A stretch of 64,000 bases of DNA from Flavobacteriaceae bacterium PS02336. Its GTDB lineage: Bacteria > Bacteroidota > Bacteroidia > Flavobacteriales > Flavobacteriaceae. The notes beneath the pieces are model-generated. The model had not been told where the DNA came from and ran no database searches. It saw only the letters and a program-made list of their open reading frames with translations. Location of the stretch: NCBI GenBank assembly GCA_029960065.1, contig JASCOF010000004.1, forward strand, positions 186,001 through 250,000, given 5' to 3'. Below, one piece after another: positions 15,379 through 23,236 of the stretch. The position numbers were made by a program, and so were the translations under genes. Numbering within the stretch: position 1 is the first letter of the stretch; the number at the start of each line of letters is the position of its first letter.

Positions 15379-16206
15379 TTACATCGATAGATTGAATGAA
15401 GCACCGTTTTCGTGTGTGTAAGTATAAAAAGAATCACAGTCATTATTCCCGTAATCTACTACGCCGTTTAAAATGCCTCCTTCAATTTTCAATTGACCTT
15501 TGGAGATAAATGTACAAGAGTATTTTTTGGTTAAAGGTTCTTTTACTGTCAAAGTAAGCGTTGTTCCGTTTGAAGTTGTAACAGTGTGAGTTCCTTCAGT
15601 TATTTCGTAAACATTGTCAGATAAGACATAAGGAGTATCAACTCCAGCTGTTTGTTTTGTTGTGTAAATTCCAGAATTGGTATAAACTGCCCCTTGTAAA
15701 TCAGTTAGTTTTCCATTGGTGACTTTGCGGGTCCACTGTGGAACTGTAGGTACAGTTGTAGTATTAGTGTATTCAATAGTTCCTTCTAATTTAATGTTAT
15801 TAATAGAGTAGTCTATTCTTTTAATTGTTAATTTGCTTCCAGTTGTAGTAACTGGACCAGTAAGAGTTATTTCTAGTTTTCCTTTTCTAGTAAGATTGTT
15901 ATCGTCTTTACATCCAGTTCCAAAATCTATTAAAAATACTTTAGGATATTCTGTTCCATTTGGAGTTGTTATTGTAATTGCAGCACAGATTCCGACAACA
16001 GTTTCGGTTGTTTTTGCTGTAGCGGTAGAAGTTGCAACTGCCAAACCAGTATTAAGATCCATTTCATTAGAAATGTCAATCGCAATAGATGCACCAATAT
16101 TTGTTAGATCTGTTGAGGCTGTTCCTTCGTTGCTATCGTTTGAGCAAGAAAAAAACAAAAGAGCAGCTGCACAAATTGTTGTTAGTAATATAGCGGTTTT
16201 TTTCAT
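15379..16206 (-). CDS. Unrecognised threonine-rich lipoprotein
   Basis: A 275-residue lipoprotein with signal MKKTAILLTTICAAALLFFSC (Cys21). An upstream in-frame start at 16242 would place extra residues ahead of the signal and is rejected. The mature part is rich in threonine, beta-strand-like and of low charge, with a few cysteines (GICAA, GTGCKDD, KYSCTF, NDCDSF) that could form disulfides. I recognise no family. It is probably surface or periplasmic. It has its own terminator at 15316-15358. Confidence 0.75.
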   Translation of the reverse strand: MKKTAILLTTICAAALLFFSCSNDSNEGTASTDLTNIGASIAIDISNEMDLNTGLAVATSTATAKTTETVVGICAAITITTPNGTEYPKVFLIDFGTGCKDDNNLTRKGKLEITLTGPVTTTGSKLTIKRIDYSINNIKLEGTIEYTNTTTVPTVPQWTRKVTNGKLTDLQGAVYTNSGIYTTKQTAGVDTPYVLSDNVYEITEGTHTVTTSNGTTLTLTVKEPLTKKYSCTFISKGQLKIEGGILNGVVDYGNNDCDSFYTYTHENGASFNLSM

Positions 16207-16274
16207 GGTGGTATTTGTGTTTTGTGTTAGATAAAAAGGCAATCAAATTTAATCAAAAAAGTAATTCCTTAATA

Positions 16275-16305
16275 AAAAAATCCTGTAAGCATTTATTACA
16301 GGATA
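16275..16305 (-). terminator. Terminator of the patatin gene
   Basis: Arms TCCTGTAA and TTACAGGA, with a T run on the minus strand. Confidence 0.8.
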
Positions 16306-16371
16306 TTATAACGGGTTTTTGAAGAAAAAAGTATAAGCAACGTAAAAAATGTTTTTTTATTGTTGAAAATC

Positions 16372-17631
16372 TTAAACCGACTTGTAATAATCGCTTTTTG
16401 CCTTTCTGATTTTCTTATATTCTTCCCAGTTAAAACGGTTTAAAAAATCGGCGGCATTTTGGGCTCCGCGAATGAATAGATCTATTTTGGCGTCTTCTGT
16501 CAAATTAAAATTAAGCCAGTTGTGGCTTCCTGTATCAATGTAGCCAATTAGGTTTTTAAAGTCAGGATTTTTTCTTAAAAATTCCGAATCGTAACCATAT
16601 CTTGCTGTATCAAACATCGAACTTATTAAGTTGGAGAATTTTTCATTTTTATTGATTTCATTTTTATCATAACCCAATTTGATTCCGAAAGTTGGAGAAG
16701 CGGGAACATTTAAATTTTCATGAAAAATATCAATCGGGAAATTCGAAATAATACCGCCATCCATAAACATAACTTCTGATGGGACAGAAGTTCTCAAACA
16801 AGTAGCTTCGTTCCACTTGTTCCAGGCATCAACGCCGCTGGGAATATTTTTAATTTTAAACGGAGTAAAAAATAAAGGAATTGACATGGAAGCACGAACA
16901 AAATCGGCTGGGTTTTGTACTTCTGGATTGGAGTAGAATAAATCCATCATTTTTGGGAAAACAATTTTACTTTCTGTAGTAATGTCTGCGGCTATAATGG
17001 CCATTTCGCTCCAATGGTCTTCTCTCTTATATTCATCTTTTTTGCCTTGATCGTTTATTCGGAATAATTTGTTTTTATCCGAAACTCCTTTTTTGCGTAA
17101 TGCTTCCAGATCAGCGTAATTTTTAATTCCTTTCTGCGAAAGTAAATTGGTCATCCATTGATGGAAATTATTTCCAGGATTTAAGCCTAAATCATCTTTA
17201 AAATTATCTACGACTTGGTATCCCTTCATGATGAGTTTTAGATTGCCAGCATCGCTCAACAAGGCATCAATAAATTCACGGGCATCTCGATCTCCATCTA
17301 CAAAATCATATAAATTTTTATTGCAGAGACAGTCCAGAATCCATTCTGATTTTTCAACGTCACAGGTTCCAGCGGCCGCCATCAGCATCGTATTGATGCT
17401 TCCGGCAGAAGTTCCGGCCAGACTTAAAAACCGAATTCCCATTTTTTCCAAAACATAAACGTATCCAATTAAGGCAATTCCGAGAACACCGCCGCCTTCC
17501 TGTACAAGATCGACATATTGAAAATTATTATTATCAGTAATATCAGAAAAGCTTTTTCCTTTAATCTGTTCTTTTAAATCTTTTATAATTGCTAGAATTG
17601 CTCCATTCTCCGTAAATTTTCTTTTATCCAT
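16372..17631 (-). CDS. Patatin-like phospholipase
   Basis: Lipid acyl hydrolase with a Ser-Asp dyad, 419 residues from the ATG at 17631. The in-frame start at 17754 lies within the htpG terminator and gives a basic extension, so it is rejected. Oxyanion-hole motif [13 protein letters not shown] near residue 45, nucleophile elbow AGTSAGSI near residue 77, and the catalytic aspartate in [13 protein letters not shown] near residue 290. There is no signal peptide, so it is likely cytoplasmic. On the minus strand TATTTTTG (plus positions 17670-17677) is a -7 box 39 bases upstream of the start. Confidence 0.9.
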   Translation of the reverse strand: MDKRKFTENGAILAIIKDLKEQIKGKSFSDITDNNNFQYVDLVQEGGGVLGIALIGYVYVLEKMGIRFLSLAGTSAGSINTMLMAAAGTCDVEKSEWILDCLCNKNLYDFVDGDRDAREFIDALLSDAGNLKLIMKGYQVVDNFKDDLGLNPGNNFHQWMTNLLSQKGIKNYADLEALRKKGVSDKNKLFRINDQGKKDEYKREDHWSEMAIIAADITTESKIVFPKMMDLFYSNPEVQNPADFVRASMSIPLFFTPFKIKNIPSGVDAWNKWNEATCLRTSVPSEVMFMDGGIISNFPIDIFHENLNVPASPTFGIKLGYDKNEINKNEKFSNLISSMFDTARYGYDSEFLRKNPDFKNLIGYIDTGSHNWLNFNLTEDAKIDLFIRGAQNAADFLNRFNWEEYKKIRKAKSDYYKSV

Positions 17632-17735
17632 GATTTCTAGAATTTGATTTAAATTAATTTGCTGATAATCAAAAATATATAAAAGTTTTTTTGAAGGAAA
17701 GGGGAGAATCACCCTTTTTTGAAGGTTTTTTTTAA

Positions 17736-17774
17736 AGCAAAAAAAATCCTGCAAAAATGAATTTGCAGGATTTT
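17736..17774 (-). terminator. Terminator of htpG
   Basis: Arms AAAATCCTGCAAA and TTTGCAGGATTTT, with a T run on the minus strand. Confidence 0.88.
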
Positions 17775-17795
17775 AAAAATATATTTTTTGAATGC

Positions 17796-19679
17796 TTATT
17801 TGATCATTTCAAAACTTCTTTTTACGAAAGCTGTAAGTGCTTCACCTTTTAATAGGTTTTGAGATAATTTAGCTAAATCTAATGCTTGTTTAACCAAATG
17901 CTCTTGGTGCACTTTATCTTCAGTATTTAGAATGCTTGATGCTAAATCAGAGTTTGTGTTTACAACCAGATTGTACATTTCTGGCATATTACCCATTCCA
18001 AACATTCCGCCTCCGCCAGTCTGGCTCATTTCTTTCATTCTACGCATAAATTCTGGCTGCGTAATAATAAATGGAGCTGCTTGCGAATCCATAGCTTCTA
18101 ATTGCACGCTGTACGCTTTTGGAATGTATGCTTCTAAAGAAGTTTTTAAAGTTTCTTTTTCTTCATCAGATAATTTTGAAATTGTATTTTCGTCTTTCTT
18201 GATTAAATTATCAATATGATCAGAGTCAACACGTACAAACGTTACATCTTTATTGTCGTTTTCGATTTTCTGGATTAAGTGTGAAATAATCGGCGAATCT
18301 AAAAGCAGCACTTCATAACCTTTCTCTTTTGCAGCTTCAATATAAGAATGCTGTGCATCTTTATTTCCGGCATAAAGAACTACAAGTTTACCATCTTTAT
18401 CAGTTTGGTTTTCTTTTAGTTTTTCTTTTAATTCTTCTAAAGTAAAGTAAGTGTCATCTACAGTTGGGTATAAAACAAATGCACCTGCTTTTTCGTAAAA
18501 TTTATCTTCAGAAAGCATTCCGTACTCTAAAACGATTTTAATATCGTTCCATTTTGCTTCAAAATCAGCACGGTTTTCGTTAAATAAAGCTTTCAATTTA
18601 TCCGCTACTTTACGAGTGATATAATTTGAAATTTTCTTAACTGCTCCGTCTGCCTGTAAACCAGAACGAGAAACGTTCAACGGAATATCTGGTGAATCGA
18701 TTACCCCTTTTAACATCGTCAAGAATTCAGGTACAATTCCTTCTACATTATCAGTAACGTAAACTTGATTTTGGTACAGTTGAATTTTGTCTTTCTGGAT
18801 CTGCATGTCGTTTCCTAATTTAGGGAAATACAAAATACCAGTTAAGTTAAACGGATAATCTACATTTAAATGAATGTTGAATAAAGGTTCTTCGAACTGC
18901 ATTGGATACAATTCTCTATAGAAGTTTTTGTAATCTTCATCAGATAATTCAGAAGGCTGTTTTGTCCAAGCTGGGTTTGGATTATTGATGATGTTGTCAA
19001 CTTCAATAGTCTCGTTAACATAATCCTCAGGAGCATCTTCTGGTTTTGGAAGCGTTTCAGTTCTAGTTCCAAATTTAATTGGAATAGGCATAAACTTATT
19101 ATACTTATTCAATAAACTGCTGATTTTAGAATCTTCTAAAAATTCTAAAGAATCTTCGGCAACGTGCAAAATGATTTCTGTACCACGTGAAGTTTTGTCA
19201 GCTGGCTCTAAAGTAAATTCAGGGCTTCCGTCACAAGTCCAATGTGCAGCTGGTTCGTCTTTGTATGACTTTGTAATGATTTCTACTTTTTCAGCTACCA
19301 TAAAAGCAGAATAGAAACCAAGACCGAAATGACCGATAATTCCAGAATCTTTAGCAGAATCTTTGTATTTGTCTAAGAACTCTTCAGCTCCAGAAAAAGC
19401 AACTTGGTTAATGTATTTTTCAACTTCGTCAGCCGTCATACCTAGACCTTGGTCGATAATGTGAATTTTTTTACCCTCTTTATCTACTTTAACTTCGATA
19501 ACTGGATTTCCGTATTCAACTTTAGCTTCACCAATACTGATAAGGTGCTTTAACTTTAAAGTAGCATCAGTTCCATTTGAAATTAACTCTCTAAGAAAGA
19601 TTTCATGGTCACTGTATAAGAACTTTTTGATTAAGGGAAAGATGTTTTCTACTGAAACATTAATTTTACCTGTTGTCAT
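17796..19679 (-). CDS. htpG: Molecular chaperone HtpG (Hsp90)
   Basis: ATP-dependent Hsp90 chaperone of 627 residues, full length. The N-terminal GHKL ATPase has LRELISNGTDATLKL with the asparagine replaced in position as usual, the IIDQGLGMTADEV motif and GHFGLGFYSAFMV. The middle domain has LNVSRSGLQ with the catalytic arginine region, and the C-terminal dimerisation part is shorter than in eukaryotes and without MEEVD. Cytoplasmic. A palindrome GACAAATTGTC (19751-19761) overlaps the predicted -33 region and may be a heat-shock operator. Single-gene unit. Confidence 0.97.
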   Translation of the reverse strand: MTTGKINVSVENIFPLIKKFLYSDHEIFLRELISNGTDATLKLKHLISIGEAKVEYGNPVIEVKVDKEGKKIHIIDQGLGMTADEVEKYINQVAFSGAEEFLDKYKDSAKDSGIIGHFGLGFYSAFMVAEKVEIITKSYKDEPAAHWTCDGSPEFTLEPADKTSRGTEIILHVAEDSLEFLEDSKISSLLNKYNKFMPIPIKFGTRTETLPKPEDAPEDYVNETIEVDNIINNPNPAWTKQPSELSDEDYKNFYRELYPMQFEEPLFNIHLNVDYPFNLTGILYFPKLGNDMQIQKDKIQLYQNQVYVTDNVEGIVPEFLTMLKGVIDSPDIPLNVSRSGLQADGAVKKISNYITRKVADKLKALFNENRADFEAKWNDIKIVLEYGMLSEDKFYEKAGAFVLYPTVDDTYFTLEELKEKLKENQTDKDGKLVVLYAGNKDAQHSYIEAAKEKGYEVLLLDSPIISHLIQKIENDNKDVTFVRVDSDHIDNLIKKDENTISKLSDEEKETLKTSLEAYIPKAYSVQLEAMDSQAAPFIITQPEFMRRMKEMSQTGGGGMFGMGNMPEMYNLVVNTNSDLASSILNTEDKVHQEHLVKQALDLAKLSQNLLKGEALTAFVKRSFEMIK

Positions 19680-19722
19680 ATTTTTTTATTTTTTGAGTTT
19701 AATGTGATGATTTTCATTTGTT

Positions 19723-19761
19723 CAAATAAAATACCAATTGTTTTTAGGGTGACAAATTGTC
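19723..19761 (-). promoter_or_regulatory. htpG promoter with palindromic operator candidate
   Basis: On the minus strand, TTTATTTG (plus 19723-19730) is one base from the -7 consensus, and 22 bases upstream lies a TTG inside the perfect palindrome GACAAATTGTC (19751-19761). A repressor bound there would block the -33 element. Family of the regulator unknown. Confidence 0.5.
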
Positions 19762-19823
19762 GCAAGTGTTAATTTTGAAAGAAAATAAATGGATTCTAGA
19801 ACGAAAAATATCTCGACGAATCG

Positions 19824-19831
19824 TATATTTG
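19824..19831 (+). promoter_or_regulatory. -7 box of the lipocalin-ompA operon
   Basis: TATATTTG, exact TAnnTTTG match, 53 bases ahead of the lipoprotein ATG. The -33 element is unclear. Confidence 0.6.
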
Positions 19832-19884
19832 TGGTACAATAATTGTTAAAAAGGCAAGTATTAATCTATAAAAAATTGTACAAA

Positions 19885-20388
19885 ATGAAGAAGAGTATCT
19901 TAATATGCATGATTGCCGCTCTGTTTTTTGCGTGTAAATCGGCTTCGTCAACAGCTTCATCTTCTGAAGCAACAACACTTTCAACGAAACTTGACAAGAA
20001 AACTCAGGTAGCTTTAAAAGGGAATTGGGTTCTTACCAATGTATCATATCCCGGTTCAGATTATATCAAGGTAAATTCATTTGATCTTGCAGATTCAAAA
20101 TGTTTTATTGGAAGTACTTGGAGTTTTATTTCAAACAACAATAAAGGGTCAATGGCATTAACAGCGCCAAGCTGTACTGGATTTTCTTCTCCAATTGTAT
20201 GGAGTATTAACAATCAAGGATTGTTCGTATTGAAAATTCTTGATGCTGGCGAAAAAGCTAAAAAAGTAAGAGATGGGTATTTACTTAAAGTTGCTGGCGT
20301 AACTGAAAGCTCATTTCAATTAGTGGATAACATAAACGTAGGTGGTCAAGTTAAAGATGTAACGTACCAATTTCAAAGAGCAAATTAA
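19885..20388 (+). CDS. Lipocalin-like lipoprotein
   Basis: A 167-residue lipoprotein; signal MKKSILICMIAALFFAC with the lipid cysteine at 17, which fixes the start at 19885 rather than at the upstream 19843. After a serine-rich linker, LKGNWVLTNVSYPG begins a small beta-barrel-like domain of the bacterial lipocalin type, with the GSTWSFISNNN segment and a C-terminal YQFQR strand. Ligand unknown. It is followed 18 bases later by the OmpA-family lipoprotein, and the two likely form an operon of envelope proteins. Confidence 0.8.
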   Translation: MKKSILICMIAALFFACKSASSTASSSEATTLSTKLDKKTQVALKGNWVLTNVSYPGSDYIKVNSFDLADSKCFIGSTWSFISNNNKGSMALTAPSCTGFSSPIVWSINNQGLFVLKILDAGEKAKKVRDGYLLKVAGVTESSFQLVDNINVGGQVKDVTYQFQRAN

Positions 20389-20406
20389 TATTTAAAGAGA
20401 TAAAAG

Positions 20407-21102
20407 ATGAAAAAGATAACTGTTTTAGGTTTATGTAGTTTACTTGTATTGACTAGTTTTTTTACTAGCTGTGATTCAGTAAAAAATGCAAATAATACAC
20501 AAAAAGGTGCTGGAATTGGTGTTGTTGCAGGTGGTGTTATTGGAGCTGTATTAGGAAATAACTTAGGAAGAGGTGGAAACGCTGCTTTAGGTGCTGCAAT
20601 TGGTGCTGCCGTTGGTGGTGGAACTGGAGCGCTTATTGGGAACAAAATGGATAAACAAGCGCGTGAAATCGATCAAGCTCTTCCAGGTGCTTCTGTAGAA
20701 AGAGTTGGAGAAGGTATTCACTTGACTTTGAATGAAAATTCAGTTCGTTTTGATACTAACAAATCAACTTTAACTTCACAGGCAAAAGCTAATTTAGATA
20801 AATTGGTTCCAGTATTTAATGAATATGGTGATACTGATATTCAAATTTTTGGATACACTGATAGTACAGGGAAACCAGAATATAACTTAACGCTTTCTGG
20901 TCAAAGAGCAGCTTCTGTGCAGGCTTATTTAGTTGCAAAAGGATTAAAATCAAGCCGTTTCAAAACTTCAGGTTTAGGAATTGCAGATCCAATTGCTACT
21001 AATGATACTCCAGAAGGAAGAGCGCAAAACCGTCGTGTTGAATTTTCAATTACAGCAAATGACAAAATGGTAAATGACGCTAAAGCGGAAGCTGGAAAAT
21101 AA
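20407..21102 (+). CDS. OmpA-family lipoprotein with glycine zipper
   Basis: A 231-residue lipoprotein (lipobox FFTSC, Cys22). Residues 33-85 form a glycine-zipper segment (repeats of GAGIGVVAGGVIG and GNNLGRGGNAALGAAIG) that can insert into membrane. Residues about 110-220 are an OmpA C-terminal domain, with the peptidoglycan-binding aspartate and arginine in IQIFGYTDSTG and GRAQNRRVEF. It therefore anchors the outer membrane to peptidoglycan. Second gene of the operon with the lipocalin-like protein. Confidence 0.92.
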   Translation: MKKITVLGLCSLLVLTSFFTSCDSVKNANNTQKGAGIGVVAGGVIGAVLGNNLGRGGNAALGAAIGAAVGGGTGALIGNKMDKQAREIDQALPGASVERVGEGIHLTLNENSVRFDTNKSTLTSQAKANLDKLVPVFNEYGDTDIQIFGYTDSTGKPEYNLTLSGQRAASVQAYLVAKGLKSSRFKTSGLGIADPIATNDTPEGRAQNRRVEFSITANDKMVNDAKAEAGK

Positions 21103-21126
21103 TTTCTAGATAAAATAAAAGATAAA

Positions 21127-21162
21127 AAAAGCTGTTTCTTAAATGAAGCAGCTTTTTTTTTT
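21127..21162 (+). terminator. Terminator after the OmpA-family gene
   Basis: Arms AAAAGCTGTTTC and GAAGCAGCTTTT (one G-U) followed by a long T run. Confidence 0.9.
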
Positions 21163-21174
21163 GATTTTATAAAA

Positions 21175-22014
21175 TTATTGTTGGTAAGTTAGAATCATAG
21201 ATGATGATATTTTCCCATACTTTTCCCAAGTTCCCTGACTTCCAAATTTGTAATAGTGAGTAGAACTAAAAGATGGAATTATTATAGGAAGACTTAATTT
21301 GTTTCCCTCATTTGAATATTCAATCCATTCTACCGTAAGAATTATGTCTTGCTGAGTAACAATATCAAAAGGGGTTAAATCAATAATAACCCAATCTTTT
21401 AAATTATTGTCGACTTCAGTAAAAATGTCTAAATTATTAAGTCTCTTATTTGGTTTATTGTCTTTTATGCTGTAGATATTAATTCTAAATTTAACTTTTT
21501 TAAAATTGTTTTCTTTAATGAAAAATTTAAACTCAGTTAGTAAACTTGGCTTTTTTGTTCCTAATGAAAACTTTTTGCCAATTTCGGTTCCTAAATTCAT
21601 GCTTTTATAATTTGGATTGGCAAATAGTACTTGATGTTTAGTTTCGGTTTTATCTTTTCCATCAGTATAAAATTTTAGATTATTTTTGGAAAGGATAATT
21701 TCATCTAGTTTTTCAATATGACTTTTGAGTGTTATTGTTGTTCCTTCTTCAGTTAAATCTTTTAGAAGATAATCTTTTGAGGTAAATGACACTGAAGAAA
21801 ACCTGATTGTATCAAGATTTGTAGTGTTTTCCAGAATAAAAGAGAATTTGCCATTCTCATCAGAAACAGTGCCGACAGGTTTGTTTAAAATTCCAATATT
21901 TACATACGGAATTGGCCTTTTTAAGCTGTCTAAAACAATTCCTGCAATTGTTTTGTTTTGAGCGTTTAAGAATGCAGAGATAAATACAAAAGCAATAATT
22001 AGATGGTTTTTCAT
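21175..22014 (-). CDS. Exported protein with carboxypeptidase-like regulatory domain
   Basis: A 279-residue protein with signal peptide MKNHLIIAFVFISAFLNAQ. Residues 22-100 form the carboxypeptidase D regulatory-like domain (AGIVLDSLKRPIPYVNIGI ... VGTVSDENGKFSFIL) common at the N-terminus of TonB receptors, but no barrel follows. The C-terminal part has a jelly-roll-like strand pattern (FRINIYSI ... ILTVEWIEYS) and ends SSMILTYQQ. Probably a periplasmic or surface protein. No other genes share its unit, and no function can be given. Confidence 0.8.
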   Translation of the reverse strand: MKNHLIIAFVFISAFLNAQNKTIAGIVLDSLKRPIPYVNIGILNKPVGTVSDENGKFSFILENTTNLDTIRFSSVSFTSKDYLLKDLTEEGTTITLKSHIEKLDEIILSKNNLKFYTDGKDKTETKHQVLFANPNYKSMNLGTEIGKKFSLGTKKPSLLTEFKFFIKENNFKKVKFRINIYSIKDNKPNKRLNNLDIFTEVDNNLKDWVIIDLTPFDIVTQQDIILTVEWIEYSNEGNKLSLPIIIPSFSSTHYYKFGSQGTWEKYGKISSSMILTYQQ

Positions 22015-22183
22015 GTTATGTATTTTGGAAAAGGATTAGGTAATAGTATTAACGTAAACAAATGTTTTTTCTTACAATTTTCAAGATTTTATATTCAGAT
22101 AAAAATTAAAAATAACAATCTGATTTTATTTTTTTGACTTTAGAAATTAAACATCGTAAATTTGACCTCTCATATTACAACTC

Positions 22184-23134
22184 ATGCTTGACATTCAAAA
22201 TATATCTTTTACTTATACTGATAAACCCGTTATAAACAATATTTCTTTTTCGATTGAAAAAGGACAAAATATTTCTATTATCGGCGAAAGTGGATGTGGA
22301 AAAAGTACACTTCTTAAGCTTATATACGGTTTGTATGACTTAGACGAAGGACAGATTTTTTATGGTGACAAACCTATTTTAGGACCAAAATTTAATTTGA
22401 TTCCAGGAATGCCGTATATGAAATATCTTGCCCAAGATTTTGATTTGTCTCCCTATGAAACTGTAGCAGAAAATGTGGGTAAGTTTCTTTCGAATGGTTT
22501 TGCCAATATGAAAAAACTGCGTGTTCAGGAATTACTGGAAATGGTAGAAATGGATCAATTTGCTCATGTAAAAACTAAGTTTTTAAGTGGCGGTCAACAG
22601 CAGCGTGTGGCATTGGTAAGAGTTTTGGCATTGGAACCAGAAGTTATTTTGTTGGATGAACCATTCAGCCAGATTGATGCTTTTAGAAAAAATGCACTCC
22701 GCCGTAATTTGTTTCGTTACCTAAAACAAAAAGGAATTACCTGTATTATTGCTACACACGATAGTACAGATGCTTTGTCTTTTGCAGATCAGGCTATTGT
22801 AATGCGAAACGGTGAAGTAATTGTTAAAGATGATCCTTTAAAAATTTATGAAGATCCAAAAATAAAATATGTGGCTTCACTTTTTGGAGAAGTAAATGAA
22901 ATTCCGACACATTTGCTCCTTCCTTATGAAGATGAAACTCATAAAACATTAGTTTATCCGCATCAGTTTAAAATGGTTTCTGAATCCAGATTAATGGTAA
23001 AAATTAGAAGAACTTATTTTAGAGGAAGTCATTATTTAATTGAAACGGTTTATAAAAGACAATTAATCTTTTTTGAAAGCGAAATTGATTTACCGCTGGA
23101 ACAGGAAGTCTTTCTCGTATTAAATTATTTATAA
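22184..23134 (+). CDS. ABC transporter ATP-binding protein, no permease nearby
   Basis: A 316-residue ATPase. Walker A is GESGCGKSTLL near residue 37, the Q-loop is in YLAQDFDLSPYE, the signature is FLSGGQQQRVALVRVL near residue 140, Walker B is VILLDEPFSQID, and the switch histidine is in IATHDSTDAL. The sequence resembles importer ATPases of the polyamine, sulfate and ferric-ion class, with a C-terminal regulatory extension of about 90 residues. No membrane or binding-protein gene lies beside it, so its partner must be elsewhere, or it works in a non-transport role. Confidence 0.88.
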   Translation: MLDIQNISFTYTDKPVINNISFSIEKGQNISIIGESGCGKSTLLKLIYGLYDLDEGQIFYGDKPILGPKFNLIPGMPYMKYLAQDFDLSPYETVAENVGKFLSNGFANMKKLRVQELLEMVEMDQFAHVKTKFLSGGQQQRVALVRVLALEPEVILLDEPFSQIDAFRKNALRRNLFRYLKQKGITCIIATHDSTDALSFADQAIVMRNGEVIVKDDPLKIYEDPKIKYVASLFGEVNEIPTHLLLPYEDETHKTLVYPHQFKMVSESRLMVKIRRTYFRGSHYLIETVYKRQLIFFESEIDLPLEQEVFLVLNYL

Positions 23135-23139
23135 AAAAT

Positions 23140-23167
23140 AACCCGACAGTTTTTGTTCTATCGGGTT
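23140..23167. repeat. Hairpin AACCCGA/TCGGGTT
   Basis: Seven-base arms around a 14-base loop; a shorter relative of the terminator-like palindrome at 23188. Confidence 0.55.
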
Positions 23168-23187
23168 GAAATATTGAGTTTTCATAT

Positions 23188-23222
23188 AAACCCGACAGGT
23201 TTCAAAACCTGTCGGGTTTTTT
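23188..23222. terminator. Bidirectional palindromic terminator (CCCGACAGG family)
   Basis: Fifteen-base perfect arms AAACCCGACAGGTTT / AAACCTGTCGGGTTT with a two-base loop and a T run, between two convergent genes. The same palindrome type appears as a dispersed element in related genomes. Confidence 0.85.
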
Positions 23223-23236
23223 ATTTGGTAATAAAA

